From NCBI GenBank assembly GCA_023213395.1, contig CM041465.1, positions 115,141,741-115,205,740 on the forward strand: DNA of 64,000 nt, written 5' to 3'. The notes under the pieces are model-generated. The model was not told where the DNA came from. It was given only the letters and a program-made list of their open reading frames with translations, and made no database searches. Each line of letters begins with the position of its first letter. The first letter of the stretch is position 1. Both the position numbers and the translations under genes were made by a program. The stretch comes from Cycas panzhihuaensis (Eukaryota > Cycadophyta). Below, piece after piece: positions 12,851-24,330 of this stretch.

Positions 12851-13398
12851 TAGCAGTACCGTGATCTTTATCGTGGTGTGACAGAAAAATAACTAAAGGA
12901 AGTTTGGAAGCTTTATAAAAAAAGGATTCTTTAAGCCTAAGGGGCATGACACTCTGTTTAGGTGGAAGGAGGTATTCGTGGGACCTAATAAACCTATGCT
13001 AGGTGAAGTACCAGGGGCAAGAAACTCCCAAAAGATTAATAAACAAGTAAAAAGACACCAACCATGCCTAAGCGAGGTGCTAGGTGACAAGGTTTGTCAA
13101 TGGAGATGTGGTCAGGCCATGGGAGCCAATTGGTGCTTAGGGATAATGCAGAGATGTGGAGGAGGGTTGTGGAGTGCCATGGGATGTATATCCCTAGATC
13201 ATCATAGGCTAAAATGGTATAATGTAGCATGATCAAGTAGCATATGCATAATGATCACTCAATGAACTAAGTAGTTATGTAATGTAAATGAAATGCTTCA
13301 ATCCACCTTTAGTAGAACTGATGGAGGTGAGGGATAGAAGCATACCTACACTTACCTGAGTTGACCCATCTGTGTCCATTCCTGATAGTCAGGAAACA

Positions 13399-15647
13399 TG
13401 GGGCAATCCCCCTAGCCTTACATTTAAGAGGTACCCATTAATGAGGTAAGACTATGGTGGCAACCTTGGGCTTACATCGCCCCCTACAGAAGCTAAGTCA
13501 TGTCACTAAAAGCTTTCCCTTGCACTATGGCAAGAGCATAAACTACCATATAGCTCAGAGATGAGGGTAAGCTAATCTATACATTTGTACATATTGCATT
13601 TACTTAGATTGTCATTTACATTTCTTGCAAGCTTTTATTACCAAAAAAAAAAAAAAAAGATCAAAATTCTTTTTTATAAAATAATAAAATCCAAAAAAGA
13701 TTATAAAGTAATAAAATTAAAAAAAAATTATAAAACATTAAGATCCAAAAAATTCACACCTCTGAAAGATAGTCACTGATGAGGGAAAACTATAGTATCT
13801 AGCCTCGGGCCCATTGGGCCCCTTCCTCCCTTTGGATATTTGAGGCATGCCCTCTTGTATTCAAGGGGGTTTGGGTTTCCAAGCCCTACTTTAGGGTCAT
13901 GATGGTTGCCTTGTCATGCTATGGCGACCAACCCCCTTTGTATAGCCCCTTTTTTACTCATGTATGCTAAGATTTTATAGCCATTGGCCTTAGGAATTGA
14001 TGTGCTAATTGATTCATCACCCCTCTTAGCTTGTACATCTTTGCCTTATGACCCCTATAGGGCTAGCTTAGAGCAACCCACCTCCGATCCACTACTACTG
14101 AGGTACCACTATAGTAGCCACAACTCCATGTGATATACATACACACCTTAGTTCATATTGTTACCATAGTATATGTTATCATTTATGTTAGTAGTATTCA
14201 CCATCTTCTAGATGCAAATTTGAAGAGGTTTTGCTAACAAGGGGGTAATGTTTCCCATCTTTCAAGAATAGGATTCAGATGATCTATTAAGCATGGTAAG
14301 TATAGGTATAATCTCCACCCTTCTACTATCTTTTTATCTTATTTACATATATTTGATTTATATGGTATATGTTTGCTTGGTATTTTTGCTTGATTGATCA
14401 GGCTATGTCCCTCACTTTAGCCAATGATGAGCAAGACAATGTCCATGGCCCTCATATCCCTCCATTAGTGTTACTGAGTCAGAAGACGGATATCTGCCTA
14501 CTTGTAAGTAGCCCATTTCTTCATTTCAACTGATTATTTTAGTGTGCTTCTTTGCCTTGCTTTACCTTACTCCCATTCATTAATGATAGATAGGTGTTTA
14601 CAAACCTCTGTTTCTTAGATTTACTAACTTGTACTTAGGTAAAGCAATCAAAATTTATTTTTTGTAGGACAAAGATCCTCACGGTACCACAAAATACTTC
14701 ATAGTATAGAAACATATGCAAAAATCAAAGTGGTACCATTAAAGAATTTATGGTATGACTATTATATGCCTAGATTTGGGTTTAATTATTGTTAGCCCAC
14801 CATTACTACATCCAGATTACCATCCTGATAGATCTTGTCAATCCCAAGCAGCTTGTATTTACTTTGGAAGGCTGAAACAACCCCCAAATTCCCCCTTTTC
14901 TTAGATTTTTCTTAATTTGGGCACCTAAATCCCCTTAAACCTTCCAACTAATCCATTGTTTTCCTCGAGTGGTTTCCCCTACATTGTGGGTAGGAAAGCA
15001 CTCACCCCTCACCCTAATTTTTGTTATAAAACCCCCACATTTTTCAAAAAGAAGGAGGGAAGTCTATTATGAGTTAAAGTTGTTAGGGGCATACTACCAA
15101 AATTTTGTCACATACACTAGCCTTTGAGATCAACTAGCAGGCCTTAGTAAGGACCAGAGGAGCACATTCTTGACAACTGAAGGGAGCCTTGAGAAAGGTC
15201 TTTTGTAGCCATTGGCTATTATCTTTAAAATAAGGGATTGGTAATCCATTCCCAAGCTCTAGTAATTGCTACCTTTTTCTCTTGTTATTATCTTATTTTT
15301 CCACCATGTTGTGAGGACACTTAATGCTTTGATGCTAGTTGGTGTTTCTCTTCTTTCCTCTCATATCTCCATTTGATATTGAAGTTACTTACTATTTTTT
15401 TTTGTTTCTTGTTTTCATCCCTATTTGCCTTATTTGCTAAAGTTCTTCATCATTGTTGGATAGATTTACAAGTAAGCAAGGAGGTTTCTTAAGTATAGCC
15501 TAGGAAACTAATTATATAGGAGCGACGATGCCATTCTGAGGCTTTCCTTATTTTCTCTCTATTATCCTTGTTTTCATGATCATTAGATTGTAGATTTTAC
15601 TTTCTCATTTTATAGTTTATGTGACACTTTTTTTAGTAACATATAGA
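13399..15647. other. Unclassified Gypsy-3 interior
   Basis: No convincing coding sequence. Seen in order: TAAACTACCA at 13,534, an A-rich block at 13,642-13,760 (similar A-rich blocks lie in Gypsy-4 at 62,100-62,180 and 63,550-63,610), a GGTACC motif pair at 14,680-14,757, and a TATAAAACCCCC box at 15,025 that could mark a plus-strand LTR promoter. The stretch may be the 3' end of a plus-strand gypsy element, but I could not prove a boundary. Confidence 0.35.
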
Positions 15648-16185
15648 TGATATCCTTGGAAGAGAGAGATAATCTATGTGTAGGAAGGAAGAATAGTTGT
15701 TGGTTCGACAAGATTTATATAAAGGAGCTCACCACTATTATTTGTTTCAACCATTTATAGAAGAGGTAAACAATAAGAACTCATACTTGAGATTTAAAGA
15801 GAAAATATAACTATAAAAGTAATGTGATAACAAAACTTTAAATGATATAAAGAATAAATAATATAAACAAGTCAAGCACTCAATAAAGAACACCAGGAGA
15901 TTCAAGTCTAAGCATAGACCTTTTTATTAATTTGAGTAATGGCTAAAGAATTATAGAGATGAATAAACCCCAACTCTTCTCATTAACTCATCAAAAACTC
16001 ATCTACACCCATGTTATATGTGATGTTATATAAGAATATATAGATACAACATTACAAGATACTACCTTGCAGTTTTATAATACAATGGGCATAAACTGCA
16101 GGTTGACAAAGACCCCTATACAAAGGGGCTCAGGTGTAATACCTATACCCATATAACACATGAAAAATGTTCAACATATCTAACA
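15648..16185 (-). repeat. Copia-A 3' LTR
   Basis: 538 bp. The minus strand starts TGTTAGATATGTTG at 16,185 and ends TATCA at 15,648. The polypurine tract AAGTGGGAGAT adjoins it on plus 16,186-16,196. It lacks a roughly 108-bp GC-rich block present in the other LTR. Confidence 0.9.
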
Positions 16186-16199
16186 ATCTCCCACTTGTT

Positions 16200-17740
16200 G
16201 AACACTTTATAAGAAACTTGCATACACAACTACTTAATGCCAAAATCACAAACACCCATTGCATTTCTTCACCATCTAAAATTTTCTATGCTAGCAATCT
16301 TGGTTAATGAGTCTATAACATTCTCTTATGTAGCAATCTTCTACAAATCCACCTTGTGATCTTGAACCATTTCTCTCATAAAATAGAACTGCACATCAAT
16401 ATGCTTTGACAGAGCATGAAAAAGGAGGTTCTTTGTTAGGTAGATTACACTTTGACTATCACAATCTATCCTCACTACATCTTACTTCAAGCCAATATCT
16501 GTGTATAATCTCTGTAACCAAACCACTTCCTTGCATGTATGAGTAGCTACTATATACTTTTATTTTGTGTTAGAAAGTACCACAACTTGCTATCTTTTAC
16601 CCATCTAATTGATTATGCCATCACAAAGGGTAAAAACATACATACTTGTAGATCTTCTACTATCAAGATCTCCATCCAAATTAGCATTAACAAAACCTCT
16701 CAAGTTCACTATTCTACTCTTTCTGGGATCTCATTGATAGCAAATTCCATAGTTTGATATACTCTGTAGATACCTAAAAATCCTTTTCATAGCCACCCAA
16801 TACTCCCTACCTGGGTTTGACATATACCTGTTAACTACTCCCACAGTATGGGTAATGTCTAGTTGAGTGCAAATCATCACATACATTAGGCTACTGATAG
16901 AATTAGCATAAGGGACAACTACCATGTCTTCAACTTCTTGGTGAGTCTTTGGGTATTATTCAATAGATAATTTTAAACCAATACGAAGAGGAACATTAAC
17001 TAGTTTACTATCTTGCAACCTAAACTGCTATAATATTATCTCAATGTAATGTCTTTGGCTAAGCTAAATCTTCTTGTTTCTCCTATCCTTTTTAATCTCA
17101 ATGCCTAAAATAAAATATGTATCACCAAGGTCCTTCATCTCAAAGTGAGATGCCAACTAGCCTTTTAGAAGTTGGTTCATTTCTTTATTATTATTAACTA
17201 AAAGGATGTCATCAATATATAAAGTTAGAATAACAAAATGATCATCAACTTACTTATAATAAATATAATGATCCACTTTTCTATGTACAAAGCCATCTAC
17301 CAATATATGTAAATCAAAATTTTGATACCACATCCTTAGTGACTGTTTCAAGCCACATAATAACTTCTTCAACCTATACACCATATTCTCCTTTCCTGTA
17401 ACTTCAAACCCTTTAGGCTGCAACTTGTAATTTTCTTCCTCAAGGTCACCATGAAGAAATGTAGTCTTTACATCTATTTGATCCACCTCAAGGTCATAGG
17501 TAGCTACTATAACCAATAAAAATTTAATTGAAGTAACTTTTGTAATAGGAGAAAATACCTCACCAAAATCTATTCCTTTAACTTGGGAATAGCCCTTTGC
17601 TATTAAGCGAGCTTTGTACTTTTCTATAGTATCATCTGCCTATAACTTCTTCTTAAACATCCATTTGTTATCAATAGGTTTTCTACCATCAGGTAGATCC
17701 ACCAAATCCCATGTATTATTTTATCTAAGTCCATCATTTT
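16200..17740 (-). pseudogene. pol: Copia-A reverse transcriptase and RNase H
   Basis: RT carries DVKTTFLHGDLEEENY and YRLKKLLCGLKQSLRMWY (17,250-17,516), then the catalytic YIDD at 17,208-17,219. RNase H includes ISSLMYVMICTQLDITHTVG and VNRYMSNPG (16,731-16,925), and continues to about 16,200 next to the polypurine tract. Stops (TAG and TAA) and frameshifts are common. The domain order and blocks match copia pol closely, so identification is secure although the gene is dead. Confidence 0.9.
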
Positions 17741-17959
17741 TTCTTGCATGGCCTTCATCTAGAGTTAGCTCTCTTTCAACTCTAGAGCCTCCTGAATAGT
17801 ACCTAAATCATCATCTATACTAGATAAAATAAAAGACGAGCAACATAAGTCTTCAAGAATATACCTATTAAGTTGTCTTCTCTCATGAGTTTATCTCCTC
17901 AAGATGAGGGGTTCTTGAGGTTGAGCTACCTCTATAATTGGTCCTTTCTCTTTAACTAA

Positions 17960-18960
17960 CTCATATTCTGATATAGAATTTTCATCCCTTACCTCAAATT
18001 ATACCTTCTTAGAGTGCTCCTTCTTTGGTTCTTCATCCTGCTTTAGATACTTAAACTCCTCTCTAAAGAGAACATCATCGCTATACGTAACCTTTTGTGT
18101 TTCAAGGTTATAAAGCTTATACCCTTTAACATCATCACCATAGCCAATAAAAATAGACTTTTGTGCTTTAAAATCATGCTTAGTCCTATGCTATCTAGGA
18201 ATATATGTAAAATCTTCACAACCAAAAACTCTAAGATGACCAAGAGATGGTTTTTTACTAGATAATACTTCTTCAGGCATTTTATATACTAAGGCAGTTG
18301 TTGGTGATCTATTTATTAGGTAGCTTACTGTCATCATAGTCTTAGCCTAGAATCTCTTCTCTAATCTAATAGCACTGAGCATACTCTTCGATCTCTCTAG
18401 CAAGGTCCTATTTATTCTTTTAGTAATTCCATTCTGTTATGGTGTATATGGAATTATCTTTTGCCTTGCTATCCCATACTACATATAGAACAACTCGAAT
18501 TCCTTTAACTAAAACTCACCTCCATTGTCAGTCCTCAATATCTTGATCCCCCTATCACTCTGATTCTTAATCAAGGCATTGAATTCTTTGAATTTATTAA
18601 AAACTTTAGATTTCTACCTGAGAAAGTATAGCCATATCTTTCTTGAGAAATCATCTATGAATAAGACAAAGTATTTACACATACCTAATGAGGGTATATC
18701 AACAGGTCCAAAAACATCACTATGCACTAATTGTAGAATACCCTTTGCTCTCTTTGAGCTTGAAGGATAATTGACCTGATTCTATTTTCCATACACGCAA
18801 TGCTCACAGAAATTAAAATCAAATGAGCCATTAATTATAGAGATGTCTTCTACCATAACTTTGAAGAATAAATCATGGATGCCTTTCTCTCTAATATGGC
18901 CTAATCTCTAATGCCATAACATAGTTTTACCAGTGAGTGATATTTAAGTCCCACCAGCAT
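17960..18960 (-). pseudogene. pol: Copia-A GAG-pre-integrase and integrase
   Basis: Zinc-binding CEHCVYGK lies near 18,785-18,805 (minus), followed by the core with SDGGEF-like and NGVVERKNR-like blocks around 18,420-18,540 on the minus strand. The C-terminal segment near 18,043-18,243 includes an FGCEDFTYIP-like block and a KLYNLETQKVTYSDDV-like block, the end of copia integrase. TAG stops occur where Gln or Trp is expected. RT follows directly to the left. Confidence 0.8.
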
Positions 18961-19049
18961 TATTGCTACCTTTTGTAGTAGTTAGATTATACCTGCCATT
19001 ACATACCATGCTTGCATTAAGATTGTATAGTGTTCTAAATCACACCCCT

Positions 19050-19390
19050 CTTGCTAATACCAATGCTCCTTGAACTATTCTACAACTATTTTTATTGAAA
19101 ATCACTTCTATTTATATATCACCCAATTGATTGATAGACAATAGACTCATAGCTAGACCAGGAATATGACTTATATTAGGGATAGTTTTAATCCTTCCAT
19201 CCCTAAATCAAACCTTTACCCTCCCATAACCCATAATTTTATATAGGTAATGATCCCTAAGAAATACTTCACCTATATAAATACTTATATATTCATAAAA
19301 CCACTCCCTATAGGGAGTAACATGAAGCAAAGCACCAAAGTTAATTAACCAAGACTCAACATTTAACAAACTTATATGAGGTTGCTAAAT
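19050..19390 (-). pseudogene. pol: Copia-A protease domain
   Basis: Copia-type aspartic protease. The minus strand reads SWLINFGALLHVTP near 19,330-19,375, corresponding to the W-x-x-D-S-G-A-S/T-x-H-x-T motif, with the catalytic Asp-Ser-Gly changed to Asn-Phe-Gly. IPNISHIPGLAMSLLSINQL follows at about 19,130-19,195, the block that precedes GAG-pre-integrase. Loss of the catalytic Asp means no activity. Confidence 0.75.
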
Positions 19391-19459
19391 AAACATCGTC
19401 ATCAACTTCATTAGAGACTTTTGCTACCATAGAAGAAGTAGCTTCAGGTGACTTTCCCT

Positions 19460-20275
19460 TATTAAACTTGACTCGACACTGGCTCTTTATATGGCCAACC
19501 TTCCTACATATCTAGCATACCAAGGGGCCTCTACTTGGAGATTTAGATTTTCCTCTAGATTTTAGCCATATATTCCTAGGTCTTTATTAATCACGATCTA
19601 ATGTTTGACCTCTCACCACTAATGCTTCTTTCAAATAATCCTCATAATATTTTTACCTTATCTCTTCTGATAGTAGAGGAGTAACAACATCATCAAATTT
19701 TAGAGTGGGAGCAACAATGCTGCTAATTGTCATCACAAGATTATCTTAGGAATTAGGAAGCAAATATAATAGGGTAATACACTTATCTTCTTCAGATATT
19801 ATTATCCCAACTATAATAAGCTAGCTCAGCACGATGCTAAACATAGTGAAATGATTTGCAATTGTATCTCCATCACTCATCCTAAGTGAATATAATTTTT
19901 TTTAAAGAAACAACTTATTAACCAAGGACTTAGTCTGATACAAAGCCTCTAACTTTCTCCATGGATCTTTGGCCATAGACTCTGTGGTAACATTCAACAA
20001 TACCATCTCTGAAAGGCATAACCTTATTGAACTGATTACCTTTCGATCAAGCTTCTTCAAGTCTTCATCACCTATAGTCACATGCTTTATTCCTACTACA
20101 ATGATCTACTGATCCTTCTTGATGAGGATATCATCCATATTTAGCTTCCATAACTTAAAGTTTTAGCCATTGAACTTTTTAATCTTTATCTTTATAGTAC
20201 TTACCATGATCTTTGCATTCAAGTTCATTAAACAAGGCTCCCACTTACTAAATGGATTCCTATAAAACTAAAACC
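19460..20275 (-). pseudogene. gag: Copia-A gag with CCHC zinc knuckle
   Basis: Gag (UBN2 type) forms the particle. The knuckle at about 19,467-19,512 (minus) reads C, stop, I-C-R-K-V-G-H-I-K-S-Q-C, a CCHC motif with one internal TAG. The capsid part to about 20,275 includes a KWEPCLMNLNAKIMVS-like start near 20,240. Stops interrupt it. The start codon is probably the ATG just downstream of the primer-binding site, near 20,210, but decay makes this uncertain. Confidence 0.7.
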
Positions 20276-20290
20276 CTTAGCTCATATACA
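20272..20290 (-). other. Copia-A primer-binding site (iMet type)
   Basis: On the minus strand next to the LTR end TATCA lies TGTATATGAGCTAAGGG, a decayed form of the TGGTATCAGAGC tRNA-iMet binding site usual for plant copia elements. Confidence 0.7.
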
Positions 20291-20936
20291 TGATATCCTT
20301 GGAAGAGAGAGATAATCTATGTGTAGGAAGGAAAAATAGTTATTGGTTCGACAAGATTCACATAAAGGAGCTCACTACTATTGTTTGTTTCAACCATTTA
20401 TAGAAGAGATAAATAGTAACAACTCTTACCTGAGATTTAAAGAGAAAATATAACTGTAAAAGCAATGTGATAATAGAACTTTAAACCATGCAAAAAATAA
20501 ATAGTATAAATAAGTCAAGTACTCAATAAAGAATACTAGGGGATTTAGGCTAAGAATAGACCTTTTTATTAATCTCAGTGATGGCTAAAGAATTATAGAG
20601 ATGAATAAACCCCAACTCTTCTCATCGACTCATCAAAGACTCATCCACACCCATGTTACATGCATCATTACATAAGAATATATAGATACAACATTATAAG
20701 TTATCACTTTGCAATTTTACAATATAATGGGCATAAATCATAGGTTGAAAAAGACCCCCATAAGACACCCAAAAACTTTTCTCAAAGGCTCCCACCCCTA
20801 AACCCTAGCTAGGGTGATGCTGCCCCCTAGACCCCCTAATCGGGGGCCCTACAACAGACCCCTAAACCCCACAAAGGGGCTTATACATAACACCTATACC
20901 CATGTAACACTTATAAAATGTTCAACATATATAAAA
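20291..20936 (-). repeat. Copia-A 5' LTR
   Basis: 646 bp, matching 15,648-16,185 along its length except for an extra GC-rich block at about 20,764-20,871 that contains AAACCCTAGCTAGGGT and a CCCCCTAATCGGGGG hairpin. Confidence 0.9.
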
Positions 20937-21095
20937 AGATTTCCTTTGAGTTTCTTGTTTCCTTTTAAGTTTTTCTTTCCTTTCTTCCTTTTCATCGTAA
21001 GGGAAATTAACAAACAAAAAGACTACCATATTTCTCTTGGGGTGAGGTAAGTAAACCCCCCATATTTGGCACCAAATCAATCACATGGAAAGCAA
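20937..21095. other. Short Gypsy-3 interior next to the primer-binding site
   Basis: Pyrimidine-rich, no coding signal. It separates the Copia-A 5' LTR from the Gypsy-3 primer-binding site. Confidence 0.5.
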
Positions 21096-21115
21096 GGACA
21101 CTAGATTTGTCACCA
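21096..21115 (-). other. Gypsy-3 primer-binding site
   Basis: The minus strand reads TGGTGACAAATCTAGTGTCC. It parallels TGGTGACCATACTAGGGAC beside the Gypsy-2 5' LTR and TAGCGACCATACTAGGGAG in Gypsy-4, and differs from the iMet site of the copia elements. It fixes the left end of the adjoining LTR. Confidence 0.65.
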
Positions 21116-22527
21116 TCGAATATCATTATCATAGGTACATATTCCTTCTTGTCTTGCCTTAATCACAATATTTGGTTTTGTTTGACTTTGTTTTCCAAGA
21201 AAGGAAAGGAGAGAAAAAAATGGATAGAAAAAGAAGGGTATTGGGGTCAAAGGAGTAGGAAACAACAAAAAGAAAGGAACGGAAAGAGATAGAGGCATCC
21301 TTTGATTGATCATCCTCTTGTTCATACTCTCATTTTCTTATCTCATTCAATCTTCCTTTTTTCCAAAAAAAGAAGGATAAAAAAAAAGAAAAGTGAAGAT
21401 TTCTTTTGTTCTTGCTTTACTTTTTTAAGCATTAATTTGTTTTAGCTTTTTCCTTTTATAATTGGCCCTTGCATTAGGATTAAGCTCCAAAACACTAGAA
21501 ACCACGAAACAAAAAATCCCCCCCTAAGAAAAGAAAGAAAAGAAGAAAAGAAAAAAAGAAAAAAAAAACCAAAAAAAAATTTGCAAATCAAAACAGACCT
21601 ATAGATAAGTTAGTCTTTACCCCTCTTTCACAAAAGCCTAAATGGAGGGACGGACTACAAGTTGTAGTTTTTTGAACTCATAGGGATATGGATTTCCTTA
21701 GGTAGAACCACCTTTCACACATACACCTAACAAGAAGAACATATAGGTGCACAACTCATCCATCACCTCTTGTCTTTTCTAACTCACCACATATGCATTA
21801 GAAAAAAGTGTTAAGTCCACCCTCATGTGTCCATGTATGTCTGGGTTGCCCTAGGTTAGTCATATAATTATGTTCAAGAGACATTGCATTCCCTATACTT
21901 GCATTCAAGAGACACATAGACACCTTAGGTAAGGTGTTAGAATCACTATCATCCCTTCCAACTTACTACCTATGCCTTAGGCTTGTCCATTAGGTTTTAT
22001 TAGTAGCTTTTTCCCTCACCTTAGGATGTTATACTAGAGGAAACCTCTCTACCAAAACTATATAACTTAGTAACAAGATGAAATAGGAAGGAAGGGAAGG
22101 ATGTAAGCCCCATCCCTACCTTTTATAGCTTAAAAGTCCCAACCCTACCTTCTATAGCTTAAGACACTAACAAAACTAATAAAATCTAATAATCTTGCTC
22201 ATGCAACATGAAAAAAAATGTAAGAGAAGGGTGAAAGGAGCCTCACAATAAGCCAACCAAGGTGAAGGGGGTTGCCCAAGCTAGTGAAGAGAGGTGTAGA
22301 ACCACTTGCCATTTGATAGGTGGCTCTCCAAATAGCCCTTGAGGAAGATCTCTCAAAGTCACTCCTTAATGTTGAGAAGTATGCTAATTATATAGAAGAG
22401 GAATGGAAGTCATGATGATATTCTTATAATATTTCAGTATCATAAGAAGAGAGGAAGATCATGGATGCCTTACCATCAAATTGGAGGGTCTTTATACTTA
22501 AAAATAAGATGAGGTGGGTGGTGATTT
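21116..22527 (-). repeat. Gypsy-3 right LTR, part 1
   Basis: Starts TCGAATATCATTATC, which corresponds to TGGAATCGCATCTGC at the start of the Gypsy-2 LTR. It contains oligo-A/G runs at 21,500-21,580 and is cut at 22,527 by Copia-C. With part 2 (27,747-28,448) the LTR totals about 2.1 kb. No gene is present; short ORFs here are chance. Confidence 0.55.
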
Positions 22528-22743
22528 TGTTGAGATATAATGTTTTATCTAGGATAGAAAAGAGGGTCATGTTAGACCCATCGTTAAATGCTCTTATGAG
22601 ATCATGCCACTTGGCAGAATCTGAGTGATCGGTTACATTAGTGGTTGTAACCATCTCATAACTCTTGTATACTTAAGCAAATCGAATCTCAATAGAACAC
22701 AATTCATTCTTTCCTCTGTTCAGTTCCAATCTGTTTTTCAACA
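22528..22743 (+). repeat. Copia-C 5' LTR
   Basis: Begins TGTTGAGATATAATG and ends TTTTTCAACA. It is followed at once by the primer-binding site TGGTATCAGAGT (22,744-22,755), a near-exact tRNA-iMet complement. Confidence 0.97.
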
Positions 22744-23395
22744 TGGTATCAGAGTAGGCTGCCCAAACTGATATCTCTTGAAAGGATTCTTCTATTTGTC
22801 AATTCTATCAAGTGTTGAAGAGAATTACGTCAATCAATGTCATTATTGCTCATTTATGCGGAATTATGCATGCACTGTCACGGACCTATACGGATGTCTT
22901 TTTTCAACAGTGTCGAATCGTGACAAAATTTTGTGGGGAAGTAGATCGAAGCATGCCGATCACATCTCTCTTCTGGAGTGAAGCAATCTGAGGCTGTTTT
23001 CAAGCCCGAATCAAGCCCTAACCAGTCCGCGTATTTTTGGAGAAACCAGAGCAAAAATCTCATTGATTTTCTCAAAAATCCAGGTATTTCTGGTCCAAAA
23101 TTCTTCATACTATAAATACATTTCATTTACATCCAAAATTAAAGATTTATTTTGAGATTTTCCAACGTTTTTCCTCCAAAATTTGATTTTTTGCCCTAGC
23201 CACCATTTTTTCTTCTAGAGCAGTTTTCTCCTGTTTGAAAAGCCGTTTCGAAAAACTGGCTTCAGATCCACGTAGGCGACTTGAAAACCTACATTTTGAG
23301 GTATATTTCACTTTAGGCCGTACACCCAGGGTTTTGTACAGAAATCTATCTGCATCTGGACTGGCCCTAAATCAGTTCTTTTAACTGAAAAATCA
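22744..23395 (+). other. Copia-C primer-binding site and untranslated leader
   Basis: The primer-binding site occupies 22,744-22,755. The remaining roughly 640 bp before the gag ATG hold short ORFs without motifs, and I see no other feature. Confidence 0.8.
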
Positions 23396-24330
23396 TGTCT
23401 TCCTCTCTCATTACTCTGCCTGAACTTGAAAAATTGACTGGTTCAAATTACCATATGTGGAAAATCAAAATGGAAACCATTCTGAGGATGAAAGACGCCT
23501 GGGAAATTGCTGAAGGAACATAAACACATCCTCCTGCTGGTAATGACAAATTGAGGAGCTAGATTGAAAGGAATAACATGGGTAGTCTCATTCTAAAAAT
23601 GTCTATTTCAGATTCTGTCCTTATTTATGTTGTGAAACTGAACCAGGCTTCTGAAATCTGGAAATGTCTGGAAAACCTATATGGTCAAAAGAATAAGGCG
23701 AAGATAATCGCACTCAAAGAAGAGTTGTACAAACTCCATATGAAAGAAAACGAAGAAGTGGAAGAATTTATGCATAAAATTATTACTATGAGAAATAATC
23801 TTCTCAGTGCAGGAGGCATAATATCTGAACAAGATCTTGTAGAAATTGTAACAGCAAGACTGCCAAAATCTTTTGATACCATTGTTAACACTATCACTAA
23901 TAGTGATAGGTTAGATAAATTAACTCTTGATGAATTGACAGTGCGCTATTAAGGCAGGCGGAGAAACAAAAGATACGAAAATACGACAGAGTTAGAAGAT
24001 GCATTTGCATCCAGATTGAATCTCGGGCAAAGAGGAAGACAACAATTTCGTGCACCAAGTAGGATGTTAGATTCCAGAGGTCGAGGGGCCGGGTCAAACT
24101 CAGGAGGACAAGGACGCCGAGAGAAAATAGAATATGCTACAACCTGTGGATGAACCGGATACTTCACCAAAGAATTCTGAGAATCTTGACATATGTCGCT
24201 ATCATGCGAGACGAGTGGACACTATCCTTATCAGTGTCCACAAAGACGAAGTGAAATTTACAAAGGAAAAAGACCTATCAGTGGATACAACAAAGAAAAA
24301 GATGAAGAAGAAGAAGAAGAGGAGACTGCC
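23396..24330 (+). pseudogene. gag: Copia-C gag
   Basis: The ATG at 23,396 opens MSSSLITLPELEKLTGSNY then HMWKIKMETIL, a UBN2-type gag start. The frame runs to about 23,952 with stops at 23,521 (TAA) and about 23,562 (TAG), then TAA at 23,950 where Gln is likely. The central open block at 23,578-23,952 includes EIWKCLENLYGQKNKAK and LDKLTLDELTVRY. A degenerate zinc-knuckle region (SCETSGHYPYQCPQRR) lies at 24,205-24,250 in a shifted frame. It needs more than one repair, so it is not functional as read. Confidence 0.88.

Larger units (their letters stand above)
12617..13398 (-). repeat. Gypsy-3 left LTR (partial), Gypsy-2-like
   Basis: On the plus strand this matches the right-hand 800 bp of the Gypsy-2 LTRs in order: AACCCTAG hairpin, GGTACC palindrome, GCCATGGGA-type block near 13,170, ATCATAGGCT near 13,200, CTTACCTGAGT near 13,355, and the end TCAGGAAACA at 13,398. 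Gypsy-2 LTRs are about 2.84 kb, so roughly 2 kb is missing on the left. The following GGGGCAATCCCCCTAG (minus-strand AGGGGGATTG) could be a polypurine tract. Confidence 0.65.
15648..20936 (-). mobile_element. Copia-A: full-length decayed Ty1/copia element
   Basis: Two direct LTR copies (15,648-16,185 and 20,291-20,936) bracket gag, protease, integrase, RT and RNase H in copia order on the minus strand. The primer-binding site and polypurine tract are at the expected places. The body is 5.3 kb, normal for copia. Target duplication is unclear: ATAGA on the left against A-rich AAAGA or AGATT on the right. It sits inside the Gypsy-3 interior. Confidence 0.9.

Noticed and set aside
14400-14667. 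Exon-like stretch with GT...AG boundaries
   Set aside because: The boundaries are plausible but the peptide between them matches nothing I know, and the surroundings are repeat DNA.
22744-22760. tRNA gene at the tRNA-like words beside LTRs
   Set aside because: These are short primer-binding sites complementary to tRNA 3' ends, without cloverleaf or A/B boxes.
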